Positions 1-9,224 of a stretch of 64,000 bases of DNA are shown one piece after another. How positions within the stretch are numbered: the stretch's first letter is position 1; the number at the start of each line of letters is the position of its first letter. A program made the translations under genes and the position numbers. The notes below the pieces were generated by a model, which was not told where the DNA came from, made no database searches, and saw nothing but the letters and a program-made list of their open reading frames with translations. Source of the DNA: Afipia clevelandensis ATCC 49720 (GTDB taxonomy: Bacteria; Pseudomonadota; Alphaproteobacteria; Rhizobiales; Xanthobacteraceae); the NCBI RefSeq assembly GCF_000336555.1, contig NZ_KB375281.1, positions 1,864,030 to 1,928,029 on the forward strand. The letters are read 5' to 3'.

Positions 1-678
1 GTCCTGTTCACGAGGGGCGCTTCTCGAGGGCGCTTTGAAGCGGAGCAGGATGCGGCGCCTGCGCGCACGGTTCGCACCCGTTGCGTCCGGGAGGCTGGGG
101 TCAGCGCCCGGGCCAACTATGTGGCTCTGCCTTCAATGGCTGGACGCGGACAGGTACGAACGCGGCGAAAGCCGCCGGATCGGGGCGTGAAAGCGTCCGT
201 CCTGTCCCGGAAGAGCGCTCCCCTCGCCAAAAATCGCCGCAGATGGCGCGCCGTGAGGCGACGCGCTTCCTGATCGCAAAGGAAGCGAACAATACCCATT
301 GCGCCTTTCGGCGCGCCACGCCCCTCATCCTTTGAGGGGCAAAGACCAAACGCTCACCTCGCGCAACGCGAGGGAACGATGATGCATGCGTGAATGGAAG
401 TGGCTGTTTGAAAACTGAATCGGAAGGCTGACGTGACGCACGCTGCTGCATCACCCACAATCGTCGTCCCCGCGAAGGCGGGGACCCATAACCACCGAAC
501 ATCCTGATGATGGCGAGAAGATTGCTCCGGCATCTCCCTCAAATCGAGAACTCAGGGAGTATGGGTCCCCGCTGGAGCCTGTCATCGGGCCGGCAAAGCC
601 GGACCCGTTGGCGGACCAGTTGAGAGATTGCGTGGATGCCTCAACGCCACTCGCCGCAAGCGAGCGAGGTAAGCCGCC
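1..678. other. gene-free stretch at left edge
   Basis: I see no convincing gene here. The open frames at 81-335 (plus) and 101-502 (minus) are arginine- and proline-rich, have no domain I recognise and overlap each other antisense. Their translations resemble short 'hypothetical proteins' that I recall as widely annotated in Bradyrhizobium and Rhodopseudomonas intergenic repeats, so I read this as repetitive non-coding DNA. The right half contains the palindromic repeat listed separately. It lies downstream of mlaD, which is transcribed towards it, so its right end should hold the 3' end of that transcript. No clear hairpin followed by a T-run was found for that purpose. Confidence 0.5.
462..600. 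repeat. palindromic intergenic repeat (GTCCCCGC..GCGGGGAC type)
   Basis: Positions 466-485 read GTCCCCGC-GAAG-GCGGGGAC, a perfect 8-bp inverted repeat around a 4-base loop. The adjoining GGGGACCCATA (480-490) recurs inverted as TATGGGTCCCC at 560-570, so the unit looks like a larger inverted structure of roughly 140 bases. I recognise this from memory as a common dispersed repeat of Bradyrhizobiaceae genomes. Its role is unknown. Confidence 0.7.
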
Positions 679-1509
679 CTACCGCTGCCGGGCGCGGGCG
701 TCGTTCGGATTGCGCGTTGGCGTTGCCGCCGGAGCAGGCGCCGCGTCGCGCGCGCCCGCGCCGAACAGCACGCGGGTCGGGTTGCGGTCGAAATTGTTCA
801 CCGCGCGGCTGATGTCGGCGAGCGTACGCCGGCCGTCGATAATGAGACCGGCGGAGCGCTTGTCGAGATTGTCGGCGAGTTCACGGAACGAGCGCGCCGC
901 CGCCTGCAGTTCGCCCTTCTCGCCCATCAGGCCGTCGACGCCGCTCATGATGCTGTCGATGCGGGCGGAGTTCGCAGCCAGACTCTTCGAAAACACCTCG
1001 ACATTGGCCATGCTGCTCTTGAGCGCTTCCTGGTTGTCGAGCACGAGCTTGTTGACGTTCTGCAGCACGCCGCGCACGGCTTCACCGATGTCCTGGATCG
1101 CGTTCGGATCGGCCGTCAGCGTCGGCACGCCGTCTTCCGCGACAGGCACGCCGCCGCCTTCCAGCGAGCCGCCCTTGAGCGAGATCGAGGACACGCCGGT
1201 CAGACCGGCGAACTCCAGACCGACCAGCGAGTCCTTGCGGATCGGCGCGCTCTTGTCGACGTTGGTGATGACCACGACGCGCTTGGGATCGTCGAGCTTG
1301 ATCGACGTGACTTCGCCGATCTTGATGCCGTTGAAGTTGACATTGCCGCCGGTGCGGAGGCCCGAGGCCGCGCCCTCGAACACGATGCGCAGAGGCACGC
1401 GCTGGGCGGCGGCGCCGAGGTTCTGGAACCAGAACACAAAGCCAAAGGCCGCGGCGACCACCGCCAGCGTGAACGCCCCGATCAGGACGTAATTTGCCTT
1501 TGTTTCCAT
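679..1509 (-). CDS. mlaD: MlaD-type MCE-family lipid-binding protein
   Basis: Periplasmic substrate-binding component of an Mla-type ABC system that moves phospholipids between inner and outer membranes. The 276-residue product starts with one membrane anchor (about residues 7-29), followed by the MCE domain (about 37-115), with the typical run around GGNVNFNGIKIGEV, where a periplasmic ring would form. After that comes a long, weakly conserved helical region with little predicted hydrophobicity, and an Ala/Pro-rich tail. It is last in the operon mlaE-mlaF-mlaD, 29 bases after mlaF. The family gives the function; the transported lipid is an inference. No MlaC or MlaB gene follows, but the permease carries its own STAS domain. 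Confidence 0.9.
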   Translation of the reverse strand: METKANYVLIGAFTLAVVAAAFGFVFWFQNLGAAAQRVPLRIVFEGAASGLRTGGNVNFNGIKIGEVTSIKLDDPKRVVVITNVDKSAPIRKDSLVGLEFAGLTGVSSISLKGGSLEGGGVPVAEDGVPTLTADPNAIQDIGEAVRGVLQNVNKLVLDNQEALKSSMANVEVFSKSLAANSARIDSIMSGVDGLMGEKGELQAAARSFRELADNLDKRSAGLIIDGRRTLADISRAVNNFDRNPTRVLFGAGARDAAPAPAATPTRNPNDARARQR

Positions 1510-1538
1510 CAGCTTAGCTCCAAATCAACGCAACAAAA

Positions 1539-2315
1539 TTACGCAACGACAGCGCGCGCGCGCTTGCCATGAAAATAGGCCCGCAGCCACGGATGCTGCG
1601 AGGCCAGCATGTCATCCATCGTGCCTACCAGGAGAACCTTGCGATCCCCTAACACTGCAATCCGGTTACAGGCGGTTTTAAGGCTGTCGAGATCATGGGT
1701 TACCATGAAAACGGTCAATCCCAAAGTACGCTGCAACGTCATCACAAGCTGATCGAAATCGCCGGCGCTGATCGGATCGAGACCGGAGGTCGGCTCGTCG
1801 AGGAACACGATCTCCGGGTCGAGCGCGAGCGCCCGGGCGAGCGCCACGCGCTTGATCATGCCGCCGGAAAGTTCCGACGGGAACCGGTCGGCGACTTCGG
1901 GCTTGAGGCCAACCATGGCCAGCTTGGCGATGGCGATTTCATCCAGCAGCCGCTCGGACACGTTCATGAATTCACGCACCGGGAACTGGATGTTCTGGCG
2001 CACGTTCAGCGACGAGAACAGCGCGCCATGCTGGAACAGCACGCCCCAGCGGCGCTCGACGGCGCGGCGCTGGTCCTCGTTCGCCTTGCCCATATCGACG
2101 CCGAACACCTCGATGGTTCCGGCGAGCTTCGGGATCAGCCCGATGATGGTGCGGGTCAATACCGACTTGCCCGCGCCCGATGCGCCGACAAAGCCGAGGA
2201 TTTCGCCGCGCCTCACGTCGAGGTCGAGGTGATCGAGAATGAGGTTCTCGTTCAGCTTCACCGTGAGGTCGCGGACACGGATGATGTGATCGTCGAAGTT
2301 CTCCGCCATCATCAT
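1539..2315 (-). CDS. mlaF: Mla-type ABC transporter ATP-binding protein
   Basis: ATPase that powers the Mla lipid transporter at the cytoplasmic face of the inner membrane. The 258-residue product shows a Walker A motif (GASGAGKS, about residues 43-50), the signature LSGGM (about 148-152, a variant of LSGGQ found in MlaF proteins), Walker B with catalytic Glu (VFLDEPTSGLD) and the switch His (VTHDLDS). Three consecutive ATG codons open the frame; the first, at 2315, lies six bases after the mlaE stop, so all three starts are consistent with translational coupling. The neighbours mlaE and mlaD confirm the assignment. Confidence 0.93.
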   Translation of the reverse strand: MMMAENFDDHIIRVRDLTVKLNENLILDHLDLDVRRGEILGFVGASGAGKSVLTRTIIGLIPKLAGTIEVFGVDMGKANEDQRRAVERRWGVLFQHGALFSSLNVRQNIQFPVREFMNVSERLLDEIAIAKLAMVGLKPEVADRFPSELSGGMIKRVALARALALDPEIVFLDEPTSGLDPISAGDFDQLVMTLQRTLGLTVFMVTHDLDSLKTACNRIAVLGDRKVLLVGTMDDMLASQHPWLRAYFHGKRARAVVA

Positions 2316-2321
2316 CCAATC

Positions 2322-3479
2322 CTAGATATTGATCGTCGCGAAGAAGATGGCGAACAGGCCATCCATGACGATGACGAAGAAGATCGACTTCACCACCGAG
2401 GCCGTGGTGTGCTGGCCGAGCGATTCCGCGCTGCCTTTCACCGCCGCGCCTTCGACGCAGGCCACGATGCCGATCACCAGCGCCATGAAAGGCGCCTTCA
2501 CCATGCCCACGGTGAAATGGTTGATGGAGATGGCTTCCTTCAGGCGAACCAGAAACGCATCCGGCTGCACGCCGCCATAACCCCACGCGACAAGTCCGCC
2601 GCCGTAAAGCGCGGCCATCGCGCCCAAGAATGCAAGAATGGGCAGCGCGATGATCAGCGCGACAATGCGCGGCAGGATCAGCACTTCGGTCGGATCGAAG
2701 CCCATGGTGCGCAGCGCATCGACTTCCTCGCGCATCCGCATCGAGCCGAGTTCCGCCGTATAGGCGCTGCCCGAACGGCCCGCGACCATGATCGCGACCA
2801 GCAGCACGCCGAGTTCGCGCAGCACCAGCACGCCAAGCATGTCGACCACGAACACGTCGGCGCCGAACTTGCGGAAATGGAAAATGCCCTGCTGGGCGAT
2901 GATGCAGCCGATCAGAAAGGTAATCAGCAGCACGATCGGCACCGCGCGCCAGCACACCTGCTCGAGGTGGTGAACCATCGAGGTGAAACGGAAACTGGTC
3001 GGATGGCGGATCACCCGGAACAGCGCATTGAGGATAGCGCCCAGCATCCCGATCAGGCTGACCAGCGTGGCACCGACCTCGACCACGCTGCGGCCGACGC
3101 CGTCGAGCATACCGAGAATGGTTTGCCGCTGCCGCTTGTGGACGACGCCCGGCTTTACCTGCCGGACCTCGTTGACGAGGCTGGCATAGTTGGCGGACAG
3201 GCCCGCGACATTGGGCTCAACGCCACCCTGGGTCAGGCTGCGGCGTAGCCGCTCGATCAGCCAGGCCCCGAATGTATCCAGACTGGACACCTGAGAGACG
3301 TCGATCACGATATTGTCCGGCCGGCCCTTGAGCCGCTCGGTGTCCTCGACGATCTTTTCCAGATCGGGCGCATGGTGGACGGTCCATTGGCCGGTCGCGC
3401 GCAGCGCGAGGCCCGCGCCGACGTTCACCTGCTCCAATGCCGGATTGCCGTTCAAGCCCAACTCCTGCGCCGATTCCAT
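2322..3479 (-). CDS. mlaE: Mla-type ABC permease with N-terminal STAS domain
   Basis: Membrane permease of the Mla-type phospholipid transporter. Residues about 1-110 form a STAS-like domain (VIDVSQVSSLDTFGAWL), the role that MlaB plays as a separate protein in enterobacteria; residues about 115-385 form the MlaE permease with five or so membrane spans and the family region AELGSMRMREEVDALRTM. A length of 385 residues fits the fused STAS-MlaE form common in alphaproteobacteria. It is first in the three-gene operon, and its start at 3479 faces a divergent dipeptide epimerase gene across about 110 bases that must hold both promoters; no clear boxes were seen there. Confidence 0.92.
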   Translation of the reverse strand: MESAQELGLNGNPALEQVNVGAGLALRATGQWTVHHAPDLEKIVEDTERLKGRPDNIVIDVSQVSSLDTFGAWLIERLRRSLTQGGVEPNVAGLSANYASLVNEVRQVKPGVVHKRQRQTILGMLDGVGRSVVEVGATLVSLIGMLGAILNALFRVIRHPTSFRFTSMVHHLEQVCWRAVPIVLLITFLIGCIIAQQGIFHFRKFGADVFVVDMLGVLVLRELGVLLVAIMVAGRSGSAYTAELGSMRMREEVDALRTMGFDPTEVLILPRIVALIIALPILAFLGAMAALYGGGLVAWGYGGVQPDAFLVRLKEAISINHFTVGMVKAPFMALVIGIVACVEGAAVKGSAESLGQHTTASVVKSIFFVIVMDGLFAIFFATINI

Positions 3480-3592
3480 GCCCGGTTAACCGAGCAACCT
3501 ACCACGATGCCAACAAACTGTACGGGGATGCTTCTAAGAGCCATAATTGCGCGAACTCGGCAAGCCCGCCCTTACGAAAATTGATTTCACAA

Positions 3593-4597
3593 ATGATGCC
3601 ATCGCTGACACTCGCCGCCCGGATCGAGCGCTGGCCTATTGCCGGCGGCTTCACCATCAGCCGGGGCGCCAAGACAGAAGCCGCTGTGATTGTGGCTGAG
3701 GTAAGTCGCCAAAGCCCTAACGGCGGGGCGATTGTCGGGCGCGGTGAGTGTGTTCCCTATGCCCGCTATGGCGAAACGCCGGAGGCAACGCTGGAGGCCA
3801 TCCTTGCCCTGCGCGATGCATTCCACACCGGGCTGGACCGGCAGTCGCTGCAGTCTCGGCTGCCCGCAGGCGCCGCCCGCAATGCGCTGGACTGCGCGCT
3901 GTGGGATCTCGAGGCCAAGGTGGCGAAAAAGCGGATTTGGGAACTGACCGGGCGACCCGAACCGAAGCCGCTGACCACCGCCTTTACGATCTCGCTGGGT
4001 ACGCCGGAGAGCATGGCCGAGGCCACGTCAAAGGCTGCCCATCGCCCGCTGCTCAAGATCAAACTCGGCGGCGAGGGAGACGAGGCCCGGATCGCCGCGG
4101 TCCGCAAGGCTGCTCCCAAGTCCGAACTGATCGTGGACGCCAACGAGGCCTGGACCGGCGGTAACCTGGCACGGCATCTGGCGGCCTGCGCCGAGGCAGG
4201 GGTGACCATGATCGAGCAGCCCCTGCCCGCCGGACAGGATCAGGCACTTGCCTCCATCAAGCGTCCCGTGGCGGTCTGCGCGGATGAAAGCGTCCATGAC
4301 CGGACCTCGCTGGAAGGCCTGCGCGAGCGCTATGACGCCATCAACATCAAGCTCGACAAGACCGGCGGCCTGACCGAGGCGCTGGCCATGGCGGACGCGG
4401 CACGGGCGCTCGGCTTCGATCTGATGGTCGGCTGCATGGTGGCGACGTCGCTGGCGATGGCTCCGGCATTGGTAATCGCGCAAGGCGCGCGGGTCGTCGA
4501 CCTCGACGGGCCGCTGCTGCTGGCGAAGGATCGCGACAACGGACTGCGCTATGACGGCAGCACGGTCTATCCACCGGACGCGAGCCTTTGGGGCTAG
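3593..4597 (+). CDS. L-Ala-D/L-Glu epimerase (enolase superfamily)
   Basis: Predicted dipeptide epimerase of the mandelate racemase/enolase superfamily, acting in murein peptide recycling by converting L-Ala-D-Glu to L-Ala-L-Glu in the cytosol. Visible marks are the substrate-side Lys in LKIKLGG, the metal ligands in VDANEAW, EQPLP and ADES, and the C-terminal catalytic Lys in INIKLDKTGG. The open frame extends upstream to 3437, but that extension would lie inside the divergent mlaE gene; the tandem ATG codons at 3593 and 3596 sit where the family normally starts, so I place the start there. The substrate is inferred from the family; relatives act on other dipeptides. It converges with the MFS gene, 11 bases away. 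Confidence 0.85.
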   Translation: MMPSLTLAARIERWPIAGGFTISRGAKTEAAVIVAEVSRQSPNGGAIVGRGECVPYARYGETPEATLEAILALRDAFHTGLDRQSLQSRLPAGAARNALDCALWDLEAKVAKKRIWELTGRPEPKPLTTAFTISLGTPESMAEATSKAAHRPLLKIKLGGEGDEARIAAVRKAAPKSELIVDANEAWTGGNLARHLAACAEAGVTMIEQPLPAGQDQALASIKRPVAVCADESVHDRTSLEGLRERYDAINIKLDKTGGLTEALAMADAARALGFDLMVGCMVATSLAMAPALVIAQGARVVDLDGPLLLAKDRDNGLRYDGSTVYPPDASLWG

Positions 4598-4608
4598 GGG
4601 CTCTGGGG

Positions 4609-5865
4609 CTAGTCGATCACCGCACGATGGGCGTCTAACCGCTTGCGCGCGACGGTCATGACGAGACCACCGGCGAGCGCCATTCCGGCCATGGCGTAAT
4701 ACACGCCCTCGCCGACCCGCGCATAGATCAGCCCGGAACACACCATGGCGAGGCTGAAATTGATGCCCGTCAGCGCCGACATGTAACCCTGCGCGCTGGC
4801 GAGCAGTTGCGGCGGCACATGACGCACCAGCAAGGCCACCGTGCCGACCTGCGTGATACCGAAGGTCAGTCCGTGCATGATCTGCACTGCGGTGAGAATT
4901 TCGATCCGCGGGTCCTGCGCGGTGACCGTCCAGCGCAGCACGCCACTTGCCGCGCCGATCATCACAAGAACCGCGGGTGATACGGTGAAGCGCGGCGAGA
5001 CCGCGAAGATCGCGATCTCGGCGACCACCCCGAGCGACCACAGCACGGCGATGGTGAAGCCGCTAAGGCCCGCATTCTGCCAGGTGATCGCCGAGAAGCC
5101 GTAATAGGCGGCGTGGCTGGCCTGGATCAGCGCCGACGCGCCGATGATCGCGAGAAACAGCGGCCGCCGCAGCAGACCGCTGGCGCGCGCGGGCGTGGCC
5201 GATTTGGCCGACGCATCCAGCGGTGCAAGACCGAGGCTAACGAACGCGCTGAGGAACGCGACAGCGACGATGATCCAGATCAGGTGCCGCGGATCAATAA
5301 TCGACAGCAACCAGCCCGCGGCAAGAGCACCAGCAATGAAAGCCGCAGAGCCCCATAACCGCATCGGCCCGTAGTTCAGGCCGTAGCGCACGACACCTTT
5401 CAGCGCATAGCCGTCGATCAGCGGTGCGAGTGGCGTCCAGGCGCAGGCCATCAGGCCGAACACGATCAGGATCGCGAGCGGCTGATGCAGCAAAGCCACC
5501 GCCACGAACCCGAAGGCGGTGACGAAGGCCAGCACGACCATGGCTTCGCGCAAAATCTGACGCCGCTCGGCGAATGCCGTGACGAATGGCAACACGGTGA
5601 AGCGGGAAAACGACGGCACAGCCGTAATGATCCCGATCCACGACACATCGACCCCGATGGCCTTCAGCCAGACCGGAAAGAACGGAAGATACGTGCCGCC
5701 CATGCCCAATGTTGAAGCGTAAAACAGGCTCGCGCCGACAGCGAATCGCCGGGCAATGGATTGCCCGGCAGGGTGCTTTTGTGATTCGCTGGTGGGCAAG
5801 GGAATTGCGATTCGCTGCGGTTCGTGGTGATGACTGTTTAGCCCGTGTCCGGCGTATCTGGACAT
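4609..5865 (-). CDS. MFS transporter (MFS_1-like, HcaT-type)
   Basis: Twelve-span major facilitator family protein of 418 residues in the inner membrane. The N-terminal 35 or so residues are hydrophilic and unusual; the conserved part begins near FAVGASLFYASTLGMGGTY, typical of the MFS_1-like/3-phenylpropionate permease-like group, with the conserved tract YGPMRLWGSAAFI. The annotated start at 5865 may therefore be too long, and a later in-frame start is possible. The substrate is unknown. The gene is monocistronic: it faces a divergent hypothetical gene starting at 5914 and converges with the dipeptide epimerase. Confidence 0.8.
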   Translation of the reverse strand: MSRYAGHGLNSHHHEPQRIAIPLPTSESQKHPAGQSIARRFAVGASLFYASTLGMGGTYLPFFPVWLKAIGVDVSWIGIITAVPSFSRFTVLPFVTAFAERRQILREAMVVLAFVTAFGFVAVALLHQPLAILIVFGLMACAWTPLAPLIDGYALKGVVRYGLNYGPMRLWGSAAFIAGALAAGWLLSIIDPRHLIWIIVAVAFLSAFVSLGLAPLDASAKSATPARASGLLRRPLFLAIIGASALIQASHAAYYGFSAITWQNAGLSGFTIAVLWSLGVVAEIAIFAVSPRFTVSPAVLVMIGAASGVLRWTVTAQDPRIEILTAVQIMHGLTFGITQVGTVALLVRHVPPQLLASAQGYMSALTGINFSLAMVCSGLIYARVGEGVYYAMAGMALAGGLVMTVARKRLDAHRAVID

Positions 5866-5913
5866 CGCTTTGTGCGTGCCCGCGTTTCTTTCAATCTCTG
5901 CCTACAGGTTTTT

Positions 5914-7059
5914 ATGGCCAACGAAGCCTTCGCCCTGTCGCCAATTTCAGCCCGCGCCGCCTCGTCGACGGATGCGGACTTCGAGGCCATTCGCGAGGCG
6001 TTTCTCGAAACCGCGCGCGGACGCTGGTTTCTGGACGAGTACACCAAGCGCAATCGCAACGCCGACACCGCGATGGTGCTGGAGGCTGTTGCCCGGATCG
6101 AGAATTCGCTGGCGGCCCAGAAGGAAGAACATCAGCGGCAGGCTTTGAGCGAGCAGGCGCTGCGCGAAGCGCCGCCGAGCGAGCCGCCGGCAGCCGAACC
6201 GCTTTCAAGCGAATTACCTGCAGCAATCGCGGCAGTAAAAGTCATTGTGGCGGCGGCGCGCGAGAGCGCAGCACAGGCATTGGCTGCGCCGGTCTTTGAC
6301 GATGCGCTTGCACCGGCACGCAAGTGTGCGCGCGTGATCCGCGAGATCGCCTGGGGCCTGCGCGAGTCGGGCGCGGACGGACGCATTTGCTTCCTCCTTG
6401 AATCGCAGGTCGATGCCATCAACGCCGCCTGCGACCACGCCGCAGCTATCGGTGTCCGCGACGATGTGCTGCGTGCGTTCGATCAGGCCGCAAGCGACAT
6501 CGAGGCGCTGTCGCCTTCGGCGGCGAAGCCGGAAACCGCGGCGGCGTCTGTTGCGACATTCGGTGCGGTCGATCTTCATTCTGCACCTGAAGCCCATACT
6601 GATCCTGCACCCGGGGATATAGCTGGCGAACCTCAGATGGATTCGCTGGACGCTGAATTGTTTGAAGCGCCGGTCACCGTTATGGAAGACGCCTCACCGG
6701 TTCTCGAACTGGAATTTCCGGCGCAAGAAGACCAGCCTGTCGAGATGGCCTCGATTGCCGCCGCGCCCATTGATGAAGCGCCGCCTGAGATTGCGCAGCT
6801 TGAGGCGGTACAGCTTGAAGCCGTACCAGAGATAGCTCCTGAACTGGCTGTGGAGATCATGCCGGAAGCGGCTGTCATCGAAACGGCCGCTGTTCCGACA
6901 GCCACCCTCGAGACCGATGCCATTGCGGCAGCGCCCGCATCGCTCGGTGCCAGCCTGATCGCCAGCGGGATCGTTGCCAAGCCGGTCTCACCGCGCATCG
7001 ACCTGCTCGCACCGATCCGGCGGATGAGTCAGGCCGAGAAAGTCGCCTTTTTCAGCTAA
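5914..7059 (+). CDS. hypothetical protein, long low-complexity acidic middle
   Basis: Function not recognised. The 381-residue product (from the ATG at 5914; an upstream in-frame ATG at 5845 overlaps the divergent MFS gene) has three parts. The N-terminal domain of about 60 residues contains FEAIREAFLETARGRWF and YTKRNRNADT, a motif I recall in Rhizobiales hypothetical proteins. A helical stretch to about residue 190 follows. Then comes an Ala/Pro/Glu-rich, probably disordered region ending in a compact tail, APIRRMSQAEKVAFFS. There is no signal peptide and no membrane span. The ordered ends with a disordered spacer suggest a scaffold or adaptor, but that is only an inference. Confidence 0.7.
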   Translation: MANEAFALSPISARAASSTDADFEAIREAFLETARGRWFLDEYTKRNRNADTAMVLEAVARIENSLAAQKEEHQRQALSEQALREAPPSEPPAAEPLSSELPAAIAAVKVIVAAARESAAQALAAPVFDDALAPARKCARVIREIAWGLRESGADGRICFLLESQVDAINAACDHAAAIGVRDDVLRAFDQAASDIEALSPSAAKPETAAASVATFGAVDLHSAPEAHTDPAPGDIAGEPQMDSLDAELFEAPVTVMEDASPVLELEFPAQEDQPVEMASIAAAPIDEAPPEIAQLEAVQLEAVPEIAPELAVEIMPEAAVIETAAVPTATLETDAIAAAPASLGASLIASGIVAKPVSPRIDLLAPIRRMSQAEKVAFFS

Positions 7060-7076
7060 AGGCAAAACGGCGGCGA

Positions 7077-7099
7077 AGTTCGGCCCATAAGGCTGAACT
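7077..7099. terminator. hairpin between convergent genes
   Basis: AGTTCGGCC-CATAA-GGCTGAACT forms a nine-pair stem with one G-T pair, between the ends of two convergent genes (7059 and 7107). There is no T-run on either side, so factor-independent termination is uncertain. Confidence 0.35.
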
Positions 7100-7106
7100 G
7101 TGACGG

Positions 7107-8087
7107 CTACTGAATCAGCCGTGCATAGAGGTCCGCATCGACATTTCCGCCCGACAGCACGATGGCGGCGGTCTTGCCCTTGGCATTGATGTGTCCTGCG
7201 AGCAGCGCGGCGAGCGCAACGGCGCCGCCCGGCTCGACCACCAGTTTCAATTCGCGGAATGCAAAGGCCACCGCTTTGGCCACTTCATCGTCGGTCGCGG
7301 TGACGCCCTGCACGCCGCTCGCCTGATTGACCGCGAAGGTGATCTCGCCGGGGATCGACGCCATCAGCGCATCGCAGATAGTGCGGCCGATCGCACGATG
7401 CGGCTCGCGGTGTCCCGCAGCGAACGAGCGTGCGTGATCGTCGAAGCCATAAGGCTCGACCGTTACAAGACCGGCATTCGGAAATTTCGCCTTCGTCGCC
7501 AGCGCAATGCCAGCCATCAACCCGCCGCCCGAGGCAGGCGCGCAAACGATATCCGGCGCGAGGCCGAATGCCGTGAAATCTTCCGCGATCTCGCGGCCGA
7601 CCGTGCCCTGCCCCGCGATCACAAACGGATCGTCATAGGGCGGCACGACAGTTGCGCCGCGTTTGGCGGCAAGGTTGCGCGCGATGGCGTCGCGATCTTC
7701 CTTGTCGCGGTCGTAGGGGATGACCTCCGCGCCATAGCTCTTGGTGCGCTCGATCTTGGACACCGGCGCATCGGACGGCATCACGATGGCCGCGGGCATG
7801 CCGAGGAGTTGCGCCGCAGCGGCGACACCCTGCGCGTGATTGCCCGACGAGAACGCGACGACGCCCGCCTTTCGCGCGGCTTCCGGAATGGAGGACAATT
7901 TATTGTAGGCACCACGGAACTTGAAGGACCCGGTTCGCTGCAGCACTTCCGGCTTCAGGAATATCCGTCCGCCGGTCAGCGCATCGAGTGCAGGCGACGA
8001 AATCAGGCGGGTCCGGACAGCGACGGGCGCGAGAACGCGCGCGGCGGCATCGACATCGGCGGCGGTCGGAAGAACAGGATCGGTCAT
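7107..8087 (-). CDS. threonine/serine dehydratase (PLP-dependent)
   Basis: Fold-type II PLP enzyme that deaminates threonine or serine to the 2-oxo acid. PLP Lys lies in GSFKFRGAYNK (Lys56), the Asn in FSSGNHAQG, and the phosphate-binding Gly loop in SGGGLMAG. At 326 residues it lacks the C-terminal ACT-like regulatory domains of biosynthetic IlvA, so it resembles the shorter catabolic TdcB/serine racemase-type group. The substrate cannot be decided from the sequence. The gene stands alone, convergent with the preceding gene and about 60 bases downstream of the glycosyltransferase gene. Confidence 0.85.
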   Translation of the reverse strand: MTDPVLPTAADVDAAARVLAPVAVRTRLISSPALDALTGGRIFLKPEVLQRTGSFKFRGAYNKLSSIPEAARKAGVVAFSSGNHAQGVAAAAQLLGMPAAIVMPSDAPVSKIERTKSYGAEVIPYDRDKEDRDAIARNLAAKRGATVVPPYDDPFVIAGQGTVGREIAEDFTAFGLAPDIVCAPASGGGLMAGIALATKAKFPNAGLVTVEPYGFDDHARSFAAGHREPHRAIGRTICDALMASIPGEITFAVNQASGVQGVTATDDEVAKAVAFAFRELKLVVEPGGAVALAALLAGHINAKGKTAAIVLSGGNVDADLYARLIQ

Positions 8088-8150
8088 GGCGCATGTATAG
8101 CGCGCCTGCCTGTTCCGGCAAGATCAGCGCAAGGCAGCGGCCATGCGCGA

Positions 8151-9224
8151 TCAGGCGGTCGGCACGGTGTCCGAGGCGAGCCGCAGCCGGCGGGCGAGAC
8201 GCCGGCGCCAGCGGCGCTTGACCTGAGGCGGGCGTTCGCGCGTCACGTTGTCAATGAAGGCCTGCGCGCAGGCGCCCCAGCTTCGCGACGCCGCAAACAC
8301 GCGGCAGGCCTCGCGCGGGATGTTCAAGGCCGCAAGACAGGCCGTGCGGAGATCGTTGTTCAGCACACCGACCGGCGCATCGCCGATCACATCCAGCGGG
8401 CCGGGAACGGGCAAGGCCGCGACAGGCACGCCGCTGGCAAGCGCTTCGAGCAGGACGAGACCGAACGTATCGGTCTTGCTCGGGAAGACGAAGACGTCAG
8501 CCGCCGAATAGGTCTCGGCCAGCCTCTCGCCCTGCATGGTGCCGAGGAACACCGCATCAGGGAATTTGCGCTCAAGCTCCGCGCGTGCAGGGCCATCGCC
8601 GACCACAACCTTGGTGCCGGGCAGATCGAGTTCGAGGAACGCTTCGAGATTCTTTTCGACCGCGACACGGCCCACCGACAGGAACACCGGACGCGGCAAA
8701 GCCAGATCGAAATCGCGCGGACGGAACAGATCTGCGTCGACGCCGCGCGACCACAGCACAACATTGCTGAAACCGCGGCCACGCAGTTCGTCGGCGAGCG
8801 CGGGCGTGGCCGCCATCACCGCATCGCTGGAGCCGTGAAAAAAGCGCAACGCGGCCCAGACCCAGGATTCCGGAATCGGAAAACGCGCGGAGACGTATTC
8901 CGGAAAGCGGGTGTGGAAGCTGGTGGTGAACGGCACCTTGTTCTTGAGGCAATAGCGCCGCACCAGAATGCCGATCGGCCCTTCGGTCGCGATATGAACG
9001 TAGTCGGGCTGCGCCTCCTCGATCATGCGCGCGACCTTGCTGGGCCACGGCAACGCGAGCTGAATGTCCGCGTAGCTTGGAAGCGAGATGGTGCGGAACG
9101 ATTGCGGTGTCAGGAACTGGATATCGACACCGATCACAGCGGCAGCTTCCGCCATCTTGGTCAGCGTACGGACCACGCCGTTGACCTGCGGATGCCAGGC
9201 GTCCGTTGCGATCAGGATACGCAT
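8151..9224 (-). CDS. glycosyltransferase family 4
   Basis: Predicted GT-B retaining glycosyltransferase on the cytoplasmic side of the membrane. It has the N-terminal acceptor-domain start MRILIATDAWHPQVNG, a family found with alpha-mannosyl and glucuronosyl transferases, and the donor-side E-x7-E region near TDTFGLVLLEALASG. I start it at the ATG at 9224, because the stop of the upstream metallophosphoesterase overlaps that ATG by one base (TGATG); the longer frame to 9287 would lie inside that gene. Tight coupling to an LpxH-like phosphoesterase suggests a joint role in lipid or envelope glycolipid synthesis, but acceptor and donor are unknown. Confidence 0.85.
   Translation of the reverse strand: MRILIATDAWHPQVNGVVRTLTKMAEAAAVIGVDIQFLTPQSFRTISLPSYADIQLALPWPSKVARMIEEAQPDYVHIATEGPIGILVRRYCLKNKVPFTTSFHTRFPEYVSARFPIPESWVWAALRFFHGSSDAVMAATPALADELRGRGFSNVVLWSRGVDADLFRPRDFDLALPRPVFLSVGRVAVEKNLEAFLELDLPGTKVVVGDGPARAELERKFPDAVFLGTMQGERLAETYSAADVFVFPSKTDTFGLVLLEALASGVPVAALPVPGPLDVIGDAPVGVLNNDLRTACLAALNIPREACRVFAASRSWGACAQAFIDNVTRERPPQVKRRWRRRLARRLRLASDTVPTA

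Noticed and set aside
101-502. 133-codon frame on the minus strand near the left edge
   Set aside because: Arg-rich translation spanning a palindromic repeat; no domain and no ribosome site.
679-685. GCGGTAG on the minus strand, ops-like heptamer
   Set aside because: Only seven bases match and it includes the mlaD stop codon; such heptamers are expected by chance in this composition.
1695-3248. 517-codon open frame on the plus strand
   Set aside because: Antisense to mlaF and mlaE, composed of His/Arg/Asp-rich sequence; both minus-strand genes are certain.
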